A DNA stretch of 64,000 nucleotides, taken from positions 992,001 to 1,056,000 of the forward strand of contig NZ_CP090096.1 of assembly GCF_021391675.1 (NCBI RefSeq), read 5' to 3'. Source of the DNA: Neorhizobium galegae (GTDB lineage Bacteria; Pseudomonadota; Alphaproteobacteria; Rhizobiales; Rhizobiaceae). Of the stretch, positions 8,481 through 16,600 are shown in pieces (the first letter of the stretch is position 1; the number at the start of each line of letters is the position of its first letter). Below the pieces are notes generated by a model. That model did no database searches. It saw only the letters and a program-made list of their open reading frames with translations, and had not been told where the DNA came from. Position numbers and translations under genes: made by a program.

Positions 8481-9329
8481 TCATCGACGGCAATCCAGGG
8501 GGCTCAGGACGAAATTGAAATCGGAACGCCAGATCGTCGCTTCATCGATCCGCTCGAAGGGAGCGATCAGGCTGTCTTTCACCCCAAAGACCGCATCCGA
8601 CTCCAGATAGGGATCGTCGCCGACAAACGTGTGGGTGACGAGCTTCTGGTATTCCTCCGCAGTGATCAGATAGTGGGTATGGGCAGGGCGGTATGGGTGG
8701 CGGCCCAGCGATCTCAGCATCTGGCCGACCGGACCGTCATCGGGGATCGGGTAGGAAACCGGCTTGATGCCGACGAAACTATAGCCGCCGTCGGCGCCTG
8801 TCACGAAAATCCCGCGATTATTCCATTTTGGCTGAATGTCCGGCTGCTGGACGTCGTAGAACCCATCGGAATTGTCCGACCAGACATCGATCAGCGCACC
8901 CTCGACAGGGTGGCCATCAAGATCCAGCACGCAGCCGGTGAAAAGACAACTTTCGCCCCTGCCGTCGAGAGAGATCGTCTCTCCCATCTGGCGCAGTGGC
9001 GCTCCCTCGACGTGAAACGGCCCGAATACAGTGTTCTCGGTTGCCCCTTCGGGTCGGCGATTATTGATGGCATCGACCAGCATGGAAAAACCCAACGCGT
9101 CGCTCAGCAGGATGAATTCCTGCCGCTCGTCGTGACAAAGATGGCCTGTCCGGGTGAGGAAGCTGATCGCCATCTCCCATTCCTGCTGGGTAAGGCTGAC
9201 ATCCTTTGCAAAGGCATGCAAATGCGTGACAAGCGATGCCATGACCTCGGCCAGTCGTGGCGCTATATCCTGGGCCATGCGTGCGTTGACCGCTTCTGCG
9301 GATTTCTCCTCGCTGAAATATCGAGACAT
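8481..9329 (-). CDS. graB: Hydroxyquinol 1,2-dioxygenase (intradiol)
   Basis: The 282-residue protein has an N-terminal helical dimerisation domain (residues 1-100) and an intradiol dioxygenase core. Likely ferric ligands are Tyr158, Tyr193, His217 and His219 ('RPAHTHY'), with the 35-24-2 spacing of catechol dioxygenases. It would cleave hydroxyquinol (1,2,4-trihydroxybenzene) to maleylacetate, which the next gene reduces; that context and the resorcylate genes around it favour hydroxyquinol over catechol as substrate. It is the last gene of the minus-strand gra operon, 19 bases after graC. The name follows the Rhizobium gamma-resorcylate cluster. Confidence 0.88.
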   Translation of the reverse strand: MSRYFSEEKSAEAVNARMAQDIAPRLAEVMASLVTHLHAFAKDVSLTQQEWEMAISFLTRTGHLCHDERQEFILLSDALGFSMLVDAINNRRPEGATENTVFGPFHVEGAPLRQMGETISLDGRGESCLFTGCVLDLDGHPVEGALIDVWSDNSDGFYDVQQPDIQPKWNNRGIFVTGADGGYSFVGIKPVSYPIPDDGPVGQMLRSLGRHPYRPAHTHYLITAEEYQKLVTHTFVGDDPYLESDAVFGVKDSLIAPFERIDEATIWRSDFNFVLSPLDCRR

Positions 9330-9348
9330 TGAAACTCCTCCTAATGCG

Positions 9349-10407
9349 TTATTGCGGCCGCGCGCCCTCCCAGGCGTTTTGCAGCAGGGCGCGGATCGCT
9401 TGGCGCTCTATGGGACGCGGGTTCCAGTACGGGTTGCGGGTGGCCAGATCGGCTGCACGGTCGAGATCGGCTTCCTTCATACCGAGATCTCTCAATGCCG
9501 TAGGAGCGTTGATCGACGCGGCAAAGTCGTAGAGGCCGGCTCCCAGTGAGCCACCGAAGAGGTCGGCCGCCGACTTCAGTTCATCTGCCGCTGCATAGGC
9601 GTTGTAGGCGGCTGAGTGCGGAAGCACGATCGCATGGGTTTCTGAATGCGGTAGGTCGAAGCTGCCACCCAGCGTGTGGCAGAGTTTGTGGTGCAGGGCC
9701 ATGCCCACGGTTCCAAGCACCGTCCCGCAAAGCCACGCTCCATAAAGCGCATCCCCCCGAGCGCCGAGATCTTGCGCTTCGTTCAGAATCCGTGGCAATG
9801 CCTGCTTCAGAGCACGCAGACCTTCCATTGCCATCATCGAGGAGATCGGATTGCGATCCCGTGCGTAAAGACCTTCTACGGCATGGGCCATCGCATTGAG
9901 GCCGCTGCTCACGCTCATGGCGACCGGCAATCCGACGGTCAATTCGGGGTCGTAAATGACGACCTCGGGCAGTATGCTGGCGGCCCGGACGGTCGTCTTT
10001 TCACCGTTTTCCGTCTGCCCGAGGATCGGCGTCACTTCCGAGCCGGCATAAGTCGTCGCTACCACGATCTGAGGCGTATCGTTGCGATAGCCGATCGCTT
10101 TCCCGAGCCCGATCGTCGATCCGCCCCCGAAGGAAACGACGCAATCGGCTCCGGCGGCACGATAAATTGCCATCGCCCGCTCGGTCACCTCGACCGGCGT
10201 GTGCATCGTGGCATCGGTAAACAGCCCGGCCGAAAGCGGACCGAGGACGGCGGCAATACCTTCGGCTTCCGCACTTTGATGCGGGGTGGACAGGATCAGG
10301 GCGCGCTTGCAGCCCTGCCCCGTGATTGCGTCGGCGAGTTGGCCAAGCGAACCGGGCCCGAAAATGACCCTTGCCGGGCCAATATTGTATTGGAAGGACG
10401 CTACCAC
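9349..10407 (-). CDS. graC: Maleylacetate reductase
   Basis: The 352-residue product belongs to the iron-containing alcohol dehydrogenase superfamily, maleylacetate reductase branch. It shows the nucleotide-binding 'SFGGGSTIGLGKA' near residue 95, 'TTYAGSEVTPI' and the conserved 'HKLCHTLGGSFDLPHSETHA' region that carries the usual metal-site histidines. It reduces maleylacetate to 3-oxoadipate with NAD(P)H, feeding the beta-ketoadipate pathway in the cytoplasm. It sits between the decarboxylase and the dioxygenase genes, the expected place in a gra operon. Confidence 0.9.
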   Translation of the reverse strand: MVASFQYNIGPARVIFGPGSLGQLADAITGQGCKRALILSTPHQSAEAEGIAAVLGPLSAGLFTDATMHTPVEVTERAMAIYRAAGADCVVSFGGGSTIGLGKAIGYRNDTPQIVVATTYAGSEVTPILGQTENGEKTTVRAASILPEVVIYDPELTVGLPVAMSVSSGLNAMAHAVEGLYARDRNPISSMMAMEGLRALKQALPRILNEAQDLGARGDALYGAWLCGTVLGTVGMALHHKLCHTLGGSFDLPHSETHAIVLPHSAAYNAYAAADELKSAADLFGGSLGAGLYDFAASINAPTALRDLGMKEADLDRAADLATRNPYWNPRPIERQAIRALLQNAWEGARPQ

Positions 10408-10438
10408 ACCCGTCGACTCCGTCTTCGTTGCGCCATGT

Positions 10439-11419
10439 TCAACGATCGAGCTTGAACAGCGAAACTGCGTTGGTCCTGCCGATCTTCAGGCGATCTGCCT
10501 CCGAGATCGTAGCGCTATCAAACCAGTCGGCGGCGTGGTCGATATTCTCGAACGGCCAGTCGGCCGAGAACAGAATCCTGTCAGCGCCGATTTCCAGCAT
10601 GGCGTCGATCAGCGACTGGGTGCGGAAATTTCCCGACGTGGTGATGTAGAAGTTCTCGTTGAAATAATCTGCGATGCGACGCTTGGCGGGATAGCTCTTT
10701 TCGACCTTGACCCAAGCATTTCGGTTGTCGATTCGCCACATCATATAGGGCAGCCCCTCGCCCATGTGACCGACAATGATGCGCAGGCCAGGGTGCTCGT
10801 CAAAGAGGCCAGACCCCATGAGCCGCAGCGCATGCACGGCGGTTTCCTGTGCGAAGGCCCAGGTCGGGCCCATGAGCCACGAATGACCGGCATAGATCCG
10901 GCTGTCCTGCGGCAGCGGATTGCGCGGGTGGAGATAGAAAGGAACGTTGAGCTTTTCCATCTCCGCCCAGAACGGGCGGTATTGCGGCAGGTCGTAGTAA
11001 AGCGGAGTCGAGCCGTCGCCTTCCTGCGAAAACCCGTTCACCAGCGCGCCGACGAAGCCCATCGTCGTCACGCAGCGTTGAAGTTCCTGTATCGCCGCAT
11101 CCGGATCCTGCAGGGGGAGAGCCGCAAAACCCAGAAAGCGGTTGGGGTTCTTGAGGCATTGCTCCGCCAGGAAGTCATTGGCGCGGCGGGAGATTTCCAG
11201 AGCCTTTGCCTTGTCCGGGATAGCCTGCACAGCCGGAGCGTTCAGGGAAAGGATCATCTTGTCGATGCCGTGGGCGTCCATCAGCCGCAGGCGCTTGTCC
11301 TGTATGTCCAGAAGGCGGGCCGATAGTTCCGTCCAGTAGTCCCCGGGCACGAAACCTGCTGAATCCTGCAGCGTGTCGGGAATGGCGAAGTGTTCTTCAA
11401 GCGCTATTTTACCTTGCAC
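10439..11419 (-). CDS. graF: Gamma-resorcylate (2,6-dihydroxybenzoate) decarboxylase
   Basis: This amidohydrolase-superfamily protein decarboxylates 2,6-dihydroxybenzoate to resorcinol. Read from the GTG at 11419 it has 326 residues, and the residues known as metal and catalytic ligands in the Rhizobium enzyme fall at matching positions: Glu8 and His10 in 'ALEEHF', His164 in 'FYLHPRNP', His218 in 'GHMGEG' and Asp287 in 'FSADWPF'. This agreement supports the GTG start; a purine-rich 'AGAGAGAG' precedes it. The frame runs about 34 codons further upstream without family similarity. The specific assignment is strong because sequence and neighbours agree. Confidence 0.93.
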   Translation of the reverse strand: MQGKIALEEHFAIPDTLQDSAGFVPGDYWTELSARLLDIQDKRLRLMDAHGIDKMILSLNAPAVQAIPDKAKALEISRRANDFLAEQCLKNPNRFLGFAALPLQDPDAAIQELQRCVTTMGFVGALVNGFSQEGDGSTPLYYDLPQYRPFWAEMEKLNVPFYLHPRNPLPQDSRIYAGHSWLMGPTWAFAQETAVHALRLMGSGLFDEHPGLRIIVGHMGEGLPYMMWRIDNRNAWVKVEKSYPAKRRIADYFNENFYITTSGNFRTQSLIDAMLEIGADRILFSADWPFENIDHAADWFDSATISEADRLKIGRTNAVSLFKLDR

Positions 11420-11465
11420 GATACTCTCTCTTTTCTGTCTCAGATCTGGAATGGGCGTGTACAGG

Positions 11466-12698
11466 TCAGTACTGACCCTTGGGCGGCAGGCCCAGGAGAT
11501 GCTGGCCGACCATGGTCCCAACGGCGTCCCAGTTCATCGAAATGTGGCGTCCGACGGCATTCGCATCCCGCCATGCCCGCTGGACGGGGTTGGACATTTG
11601 AAGTCCGAGACCACCCGTGGAGGCGTTCAAGGCTTCGACCGCCTGAAGGGACAGGTTGACGGCGAAGGACTGCGTGCGCCGTGCCAGAATTCTGTCTTCC
11701 TCGGTGATTTCGACCGTGCCGTTTTCGCGTGCCTGCGCCAACTGCTGCGCCCATGCCACGTCGCGCAGCATGATCTCGCGTGCTGCATCGATAGATGCCG
11801 ATGCCTCTGCTACCCTCAGCTGGATGGTCGGAAACTCGGCGATCTTGTTGTTGCCCCCGGCGACCGCACCGCGCGTGATCCGCGTGCCCATATGGTCGAG
11901 ATAGCTTGTCAACGCACCTTTCGCGGCACCGATGGCAGCGCTGCCGAGGCAAAACGGAATCCCCATGAGGAGCGGAATGTTGAAAAGCCCGATGCCCTCG
12001 TATCCCCTCCCGCCCGGCGTTCTGCCCGTAGTCGCATCCGGGAAGGCCAGGATACGGTGCTCGGGCACGTAGACGTCTTTCAGGATCAGGCTCTTGGAAC
12101 CGGTACCGGCCAGACCGACGACATCCCAGGTCTCCGCGATCGTGTAGTCGCTTGCAGGCACCAGGAGAAAGGACGGGACGGCCCGCTCTCCTTCGATTTT
12201 TGGCGGGATGATGGCAGCACACAGTGCCCACTGCGCATTTTCGCAACCGCTCGCAAAGGCCCAGTCGCCGGAAAGGTGAAATCCGCCCTCCACGCGCTCC
12301 GCCATGCGCGTCGGCGCATAGGAACCACATACAAGTGCATCGGGGTTCGTGCTCCAGACTTCCTGCTGCACCCGTTCGTCGAACATCGCAAGAAGCCACT
12401 GATGCGCAGAGAGAAGTCCCGCGACCCAACCGGTCGAGGCGCAAGCCGATGACAGTTCGATATTGGCATCGACGAGCTCTGCAAAGGAGCCCTGGTCACC
12501 GCCGAAACGGCCAGGCTTAACAATGTCGAAATACCCGACGCCGCGCAGCAGGTCGATATTGCGGGCCGGCACGCGCCCCGCTTTCTCGGTATCGCGAGCA
12601 GCGGCGCGGATCTCATCGAGAACCGGCGCGATACGCTTGGCAAGACATGGGTTTTCCGCCCGCATCGAAGCGGGAAACAAGGCTGCTGTACTGTTCAT
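11466..12698 (-). CDS. graA: Resorcinol 4-hydroxylase, oxygenase component
   Basis: The 410-residue protein has the acyl-CoA dehydrogenase fold of the two-component flavin-dependent monooxygenases (HpaB/HsaA type). Visible features are the N-terminal helical segment 'DTEKAGRVPARNIDLLRGVGYF', 'SSACASTGWVAGLLSAHQW' and 'VVGLAGTGSKSLILKDVYVPE'. It should hydroxylate resorcinol to hydroxyquinol using reduced flavin from GraD. An ATG at 12698 with GAAGG about ten bases upstream is preferred over an upstream ATG at 12764 that lies inside graD. The substrate is inferred from context. Confidence 0.87.
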   Translation of the reverse strand: MNSTAALFPASMRAENPCLAKRIAPVLDEIRAAARDTEKAGRVPARNIDLLRGVGYFDIVKPGRFGGDQGSFAELVDANIELSSACASTGWVAGLLSAHQWLLAMFDERVQQEVWSTNPDALVCGSYAPTRMAERVEGGFHLSGDWAFASGCENAQWALCAAIIPPKIEGERAVPSFLLVPASDYTIAETWDVVGLAGTGSKSLILKDVYVPEHRILAFPDATTGRTPGGRGYEGIGLFNIPLLMGIPFCLGSAAIGAAKGALTSYLDHMGTRITRGAVAGGNNKIAEFPTIQLRVAEASASIDAAREIMLRDVAWAQQLAQARENGTVEITEEDRILARRTQSFAVNLSLQAVEALNASTGGLGLQMSNPVQRAWRDANAVGRHISMNWDAVGTMVGQHLLGLPPKGQY

Positions 12699-12708
12699 GG
12701 AACTGCCT

Positions 12709-13248
12709 TCAGTTATGGGAAGTAAAAGGTGCGTGCTGTGGCGCGCAATAATTCGAGTTTTCATACATTAACGGGGTGGTATCGTCGGAAAGACGAGTGT
12801 CTATCACTTGGCCGATGAAGATCGTATGCGTTCCATAGGGAACGGCACCCATGCGACGGCAAATCACAGCGGCATGGGCCGAATCCAGAACCATCATGCC
12901 CCGTTCGTGACGAACCCAATCGGCCGCTTCGAACCGACGCTCCGGAGCGATCTTTCCGCTGAAACCTTCCGATACGGAAACCTGTTCGTGCGTCAAAACG
13001 CTGACGGCAAATTCCGGCACTTCCAGCAGCATGTCGTGCAGGTAAGTGCGGTTGTTCAGGCAGATAATCAGCGACGGAGGATCCATGGAAAGTGATGTCA
13101 CCGCCGTTGCGGTCATGCCGTGGTCGGCTCCATTACGACAGGCGGATATCACGGTAACCGTCGCCGGAAATCTGCGCATGGTCGCGCGAAACGCATCGCT
13201 GATAGGCGGAATTGCCGGCGTAGAGCCGGCGGTAGCTGTGGCAGACAT
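12709..13248 (-). CDS. graD: Flavin reductase component of resorcinol hydroxylase
   Basis: The 179-residue protein is a member of the flavin reductase (FMN/FAD:NADH) family: 'FRATMRRFPATVTVIS' near residue 20, 'GMTATAVTSLSMDPPSLIICLN' and 'HTIFIGQVIDTRL' near the C-terminus. It supplies reduced flavin to the oxygenase encoded next. It is the first gene of the minus-strand gra operon. The promoter lies in the 207-bp region shared with graR and contains an inverted repeat matching one behind graR. Confidence 0.88.
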   Translation of the reverse strand: MSATATAGSTPAIPPISDAFRATMRRFPATVTVISACRNGADHGMTATAVTSLSMDPPSLIICLNNRTYLHDMLLEVPEFAVSVLTHEQVSVSEGFSGKIAPERRFEAADWVRHERGMMVLDSAHAAVICRRMGAVPYGTHTIFIGQVIDTRLSDDTTPLMYENSNYCAPQHAPFTSHN

Positions 13249-13281
13249 GAGTTCCTCCCGAGTCTCCTTGGCGTTAAATTA

Positions 13282-13293
13282 TTGCAACTGCAA
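13282..13293. promoter_or_regulatory. Candidate GraR operator upstream of graD
   Basis: TTGCAACTGCAA is a perfect inverted repeat (TTGCA, 2-base spacer, TGCAA). It lies 34 bases upstream of graD in the graD/graR divergent region, and another half-site (TGCAAAT) follows at 13304-13310. The same TTGCA-N2-TGCAA pattern occurs at 13914-13925 on the other side of graR. MarR regulators bind such short palindromes, so repression by GraR is the natural reading. Confidence 0.5.
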
Positions 13294-13455
13294 CTATTGT
13301 CAATGCAAATTTTTAGACCGCGAGCAATTTCTCGTTCACTGCTGCTCCTTTTTGCGGAGTGATCCAGCGGCTCGTGTTGTCATTTGGGCCATTTAGGTGC
13401 ATGTCGGAACAAGCCGCGGTCAGCCGCACACGAGATTTCGCCAGCAGACTGAGAC

Positions 13456-13911
13456 ATGTACAAACTTACCGATTCAGTTCCCTACCTGCTCAACCGTGCG
13501 GGCGTGCGCATCGCCGAGGTCTTCTCACAGCGAATTGCCGAGAACGATCTCAGCGTCGCCATGTATCGAGTGTTGGCAATGTTGAGGGAGCGCAAGGAAA
13601 GCACGCTTGGGGACCTTGCCGACGTCGTCTCGGTTGAGATCTCCACCCTCTCGCGGCTCGTCGGCACTCTGGCGAAACGCAAGCTGGTCTCGAGAACCCG
13701 TCCCGAGGATAATGGCCGTATCGTCATCGTTCGGTTGACCCCACAGGGGGAGGCACTGACTGAAAAGCTGATGCCGCTTGCTATGGAACTCGAGGCCACG
13801 GCTGTGCAGGGCATGTCCAAGGAGGAGGTCACCGCGCTGAAAAGTGCGTTGAGGCGGATGCACAGCAATCTGCCGGCCATGTCCGGCAAAGGAAAAACCA
13901 GCGACCAGTAA
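13456..13911 (+). CDS. graR: MarR family regulator of the gamma-resorcylate genes
   Basis: The 151-residue product is a typical MarR protein: N-terminal dimer helix, winged helix-turn-helix at residues about 50-95 ('TLGDLADVVSVEISTLSRLVGTL') and beta-wing ('KLVSRTRPEDNGRIVIVRLT'). MarR-type regulators of aromatic catabolism commonly repress until an aromatic ligand binds. It diverges from graDAFCB and precedes the transporter gene graK. The A/T-rich palindromes on either side are probable binding sites. Naming follows the MarR gene of the Rhizobium gra cluster. Confidence 0.85.
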   Translation: MYKLTDSVPYLLNRAGVRIAEVFSQRIAENDLSVAMYRVLAMLRERKESTLGDLADVVSVEISTLSRLVGTLAKRKLVSRTRPEDNGRIVIVRLTPQGEALTEKLMPLAMELEATAVQGMSKEEVTALKSALRRMHSNLPAMSGKGKTSDQ

Positions 13912-13927
13912 ATTTGCACTTGCAAAT
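13912..13927. promoter_or_regulatory. Candidate GraR operator upstream of graK
   Basis: ATTTGCACTTGCAAAT is a perfect inverted repeat with 7-bp arms and a 2-base spacer. It starts at the base after the graR stop and lies about 185 bases before graK. A further half-site pair (ACTTGCA at 13918-13924 and TGCAAGT at 13936-13942) overlaps it. The core matches the site before graD, so the transporter may be co-regulated with the catabolic operon. Confidence 0.5.
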
Positions 13928-14110
13928 ATTTTAACTGCAAGTATTTAATGGCGCGTCATTCGTTGTCATGGCATCATCTCGTCTTCGGGATGATGGTCCG
14001 GTGTGGGAGGAAACACGCCGACGACGAACCGGAGGATTTGTACATGGATCGATGCTGGCCTGCCGATGGCGGGGGTGTACTTCCTGTACTCAAATGTGTG
14101 GGGAGGAAAA

Positions 14111-15394
14111 ATGACCATACAAGATGTCGCTATCGCCAAGGAACGCGTCCGCAGCCCGAATATGATCATCGCCCTATGCGGCCTGTTGATCCTTTTCGAT
14201 GGCTATGACCTTATCGTTTATGGTGCGGTTGCACCTTCATTGCTTCGAGAAGGAAGCTGGGCTCTGACGCCCGGCATGGTCGGAAGAGCCGCGTCAATCA
14301 CCCTGTTCGGCATGCTGCTCGGCGCCCTGATTGCCGGAACCCTTGCCGACAGGATCGGCCGCCGCAAAGTCATAGTCGGGAGCCTCTTGAGTTTTTCGGT
14401 GATGATGATCGGCAGCGGTTTGGCTCCGAGCTTCCTGATTTTTGAAGGAACCCGTTTTCTCGCCGGTCTTGGCCTGGGCGCACTGTTCCCGACGGTAACC
14501 GCCTTGATCATCGAGTTCTCTCCGCCCAAGCGCAAGGCCATGGCCTACTCGACCGCGCTTCTCGGCTATCTCGCCGGCGGCATCATCTCGGGCATTCTGG
14601 GGATTATGCTGATCGAGACTTACGGTTGGCGCGTGCTGATGATCATCGGCGGCGCACCGATACTGCTTCTTCCGCTGTTCCTGCGCCTCCTTCCGGAATC
14701 GCCGGAATGGCTGGCGACCAAGAACCGCCAGGAAGAAGCCAATCGGATAGCCAATCAGTATGGGTTGCCCAATCCCAATCCAAGGCCTGCTGCTCTGCGT
14801 CAGGTAGGCATCAAGTCGCTGTTTTCCGAAGGCCGTCTGTTGCCGACCCTGAACGCCTGGGGCATCCACTTCTGTTCTCTTCTGCTTACTTTCGGCATGG
14901 TGAACTGGCTGCCGACCATCATGAACAAGATGGGCTACGACCTCGGTTCCGCCCTTCTCTTCTCCGTCACGCTCAATCTTGGCGCGGCAGTCGGTCTGCT
15001 GATCGGCGCGAGAATTGCCGACCTTGGCAATGTCAAGATGGTCGTGGCGGGAATGTTCCTCCTCGGCGCATGCTCGATCTGGATGTTGACCCAGGTAGGC
15101 CAGGGCCTTCAGGTCTACGGTCTGGTCGCGCTGGCTGGAACCGGAACGATCGGAACGCAGATTCTAGCCAATGTCCTGGTCGGAAATCTCTACCCGGTCG
15201 AAATTCGCGGCACCGGCCTTGGCTTTTCGCTGGGCATCGGTCGCGTCGGGGGCATGATCGGACCCGCCATCGGCGGTGCCGTCCTGGGAGCAGGGCTTGC
15301 ACCGCAATGGAACTTCTACATCTTCGCGGCCGTCGGTGCGGTGGGCTGCCTTCTCGCTCTGGCGACACTGCTGTACAAGAAAAAGACTGTTTGA
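14111..15394 (+). CDS. graK: MFS aromatic acid transporter, probable gamma-resorcylate uptake
   Basis: The 427-residue protein has twelve hydrophobic segments and belongs to the aromatic acid:H+ symporter branch of the MFS. It shows 'LLILFDGYDLIVYGAVAPSLL' in helix 1 (with the D-G-Y-D motif typical of 4-hydroxybenzoate and protocatechuate permeases), 'GTLADRIGRRKVIV' between helices 2 and 3, and 'LPESPEWLATK' after helix 6. GGGAGG lies a few bases before the ATG at 14111; an in-frame ATG at 14003 lacks such a site. The plus-strand position after graR and the shared palindromes suggest uptake of the resorcylate substrate; substrate is inferred. Confidence 0.85.
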   Translation: MTIQDVAIAKERVRSPNMIIALCGLLILFDGYDLIVYGAVAPSLLREGSWALTPGMVGRAASITLFGMLLGALIAGTLADRIGRRKVIVGSLLSFSVMMIGSGLAPSFLIFEGTRFLAGLGLGALFPTVTALIIEFSPPKRKAMAYSTALLGYLAGGIISGILGIMLIETYGWRVLMIIGGAPILLLPLFLRLLPESPEWLATKNRQEEANRIANQYGLPNPNPRPAALRQVGIKSLFSEGRLLPTLNAWGIHFCSLLLTFGMVNWLPTIMNKMGYDLGSALLFSVTLNLGAAVGLLIGARIADLGNVKMVVAGMFLLGACSIWMLTQVGQGLQVYGLVALAGTGTIGTQILANVLVGNLYPVEIRGTGLGFSLGIGRVGGMIGPAIGGAVLGAGLAPQWNFYIFAAVGAVGCLLALATLLYKKKTV

Positions 15395-15456
15395 ACTCTC
15401 GCCCGGGCCTCGGCAGGTCAAGGGCAACCAATTCTGCAGGTATTGAACTCGAGAAT

Positions 15457-15489
15457 GTAAGAGGCGGCTTCTCAAAACCCGCCTCTTAC
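15457..15489 (+). terminator. Hairpin terminator after graK
   Basis: A perfect 11-bp inverted repeat (15457-15467 with 15479-15489) surrounds an 11-base loop and is followed by the T-rich 'TCTTGTTG'. It lies 63 bases after the graK stop and 70 bases before the 3' end of the opposing idnD-like gene, so it separates two convergent units. Confidence 0.7.
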
Positions 15490-15558
15490 TCTTGTTGTCC
15501 TGGCAGAGGTGCGGTTTCAATTCCTCTAATGCCAATCCTGTCGGCCCTGGTTCGATTG

Positions 15559-16590
15559 CTAGAAAGCCAGTTGCACCTTCATTGACCGGGTTCTGTCGCC
15601 GGCGGCCTCAAAAGCCTCCACGGCATCCTCGAACGGAAAGATGCCGGTGAGCAGCGGCTTCAGATCGACACGGCGCTTGCCGATAAGGTCCACGGCGAGA
15701 CCGAATTCCTCGTGAAAACGGAAAGTGCCCTTCATCTCGATTTCCTTGGCGACCACGATGTTCTGCGGGATGGAGACGTCGCCGCCGAGGCCGAGTTGGA
15801 CCAATGTCGAGCGGGGTCGGAGCACTTCCAGGCCGGAGCGTACGGCGCGTTCGTTACCGGAAGCCTCGAACTGTACGTCGAAATAGCCCTTGTTTGCGGA
15901 ATAGGCCATAAGCTGTTCCGGATTGCTGGCGACGTCGATGACCCGATCGGCGCCGACCGCCAGCGCCTTGTCGAGGACCGCACCCATGACGTCGGTCGCG
16001 ACGATCTCTCGGGCACCGTGGGCACGGGCAGCGATGATCGCCAGCGCCCCGATCGGACCGCAGCCGGTGACCAGCACTCGCTTGTCCGCAAGCGAGCCGG
16101 CGCGGGCCACCGCATGCAGCGTTACCGCGAACGGCTCCGCCATCGCCGCTTCGTTGATCGAGACGCCATCCGCTATCCTGTGGCACTGCCACTGCTCTGC
16201 AACCAGACGCTGGCGGAATGCACCCTGGATGTGCGGCATCGGCATCGCGGAACCGTAGAAGCGCATGTTGAGGCAATGGTTCTGCTGCCCCTTCAGGCAA
16301 TAGTCGCAGGCGTTGCACGGACGGCTCGGCGAAACCGCCACCCGGTCTCCGACCGCAAGGCTCGATATCCCCTCCCCCAGCGCCTTAATCGTCCCCGCAA
16401 CCTCGTGGCCGAGGATCATTGGCTCGCGGACACGCACCGTACCGAAGCCGCCATGGTTATAATAATGCAAGTCGGAACCGCAAATTCCGCCCGCCTCGAT
16501 GGCGACCTCCACCTGTCCGGGGCCGAGGTCCTCGACCTCCCTCTCTTCGATGCGCAGGTCCTTGGCGGCATGAATGACGACGGCTTTCAC
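15559..16590 (-). CDS. idnD: Zinc alcohol dehydrogenase, L-idonate 5-dehydrogenase-like
   Basis: This medium-chain dehydrogenase has 343 residues from the GTG at 16590, the length of E. coli IdnD. It shows the catalytic-zinc region 'GGICGSDLHYY' with 'GHEVAGTI', the four-cysteine structural zinc lobe ('CNACDYCLKGQQNHC') and the Rossmann segment 'VLVTGCGPIGALAI'. L-idonate dehydrogenase converts L-idonate to 5-keto-D-gluconate. The neighbouring 5-ketogluconate reductase-like SDR supports that reading; sorbitol dehydrogenase is an alternative. It is the last gene of a nine-gene operon, ten bases after the hydroxyacid dehydrogenase. Confidence 0.75.
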   Translation of the reverse strand: MKAVVIHAAKDLRIEEREVEDLGPGQVEVAIEAGGICGSDLHYYNHGGFGTVRVREPMILGHEVAGTIKALGEGISSLAVGDRVAVSPSRPCNACDYCLKGQQNHCLNMRFYGSAMPMPHIQGAFRQRLVAEQWQCHRIADGVSINEAAMAEPFAVTLHAVARAGSLADKRVLVTGCGPIGALAIIAARAHGAREIVATDVMGAVLDKALAVGADRVIDVASNPEQLMAYSANKGYFDVQFEASGNERAVRSGLEVLRPRSTLVQLGLGGDVSIPQNIVVAKEIEMKGTFRFHEEFGLAVDLIGKRRVDLKPLLTGIFPFEDAVEAFEAAGDRTRSMKVQLAF

Positions 16591-16600
16591 GGGCGTATCC

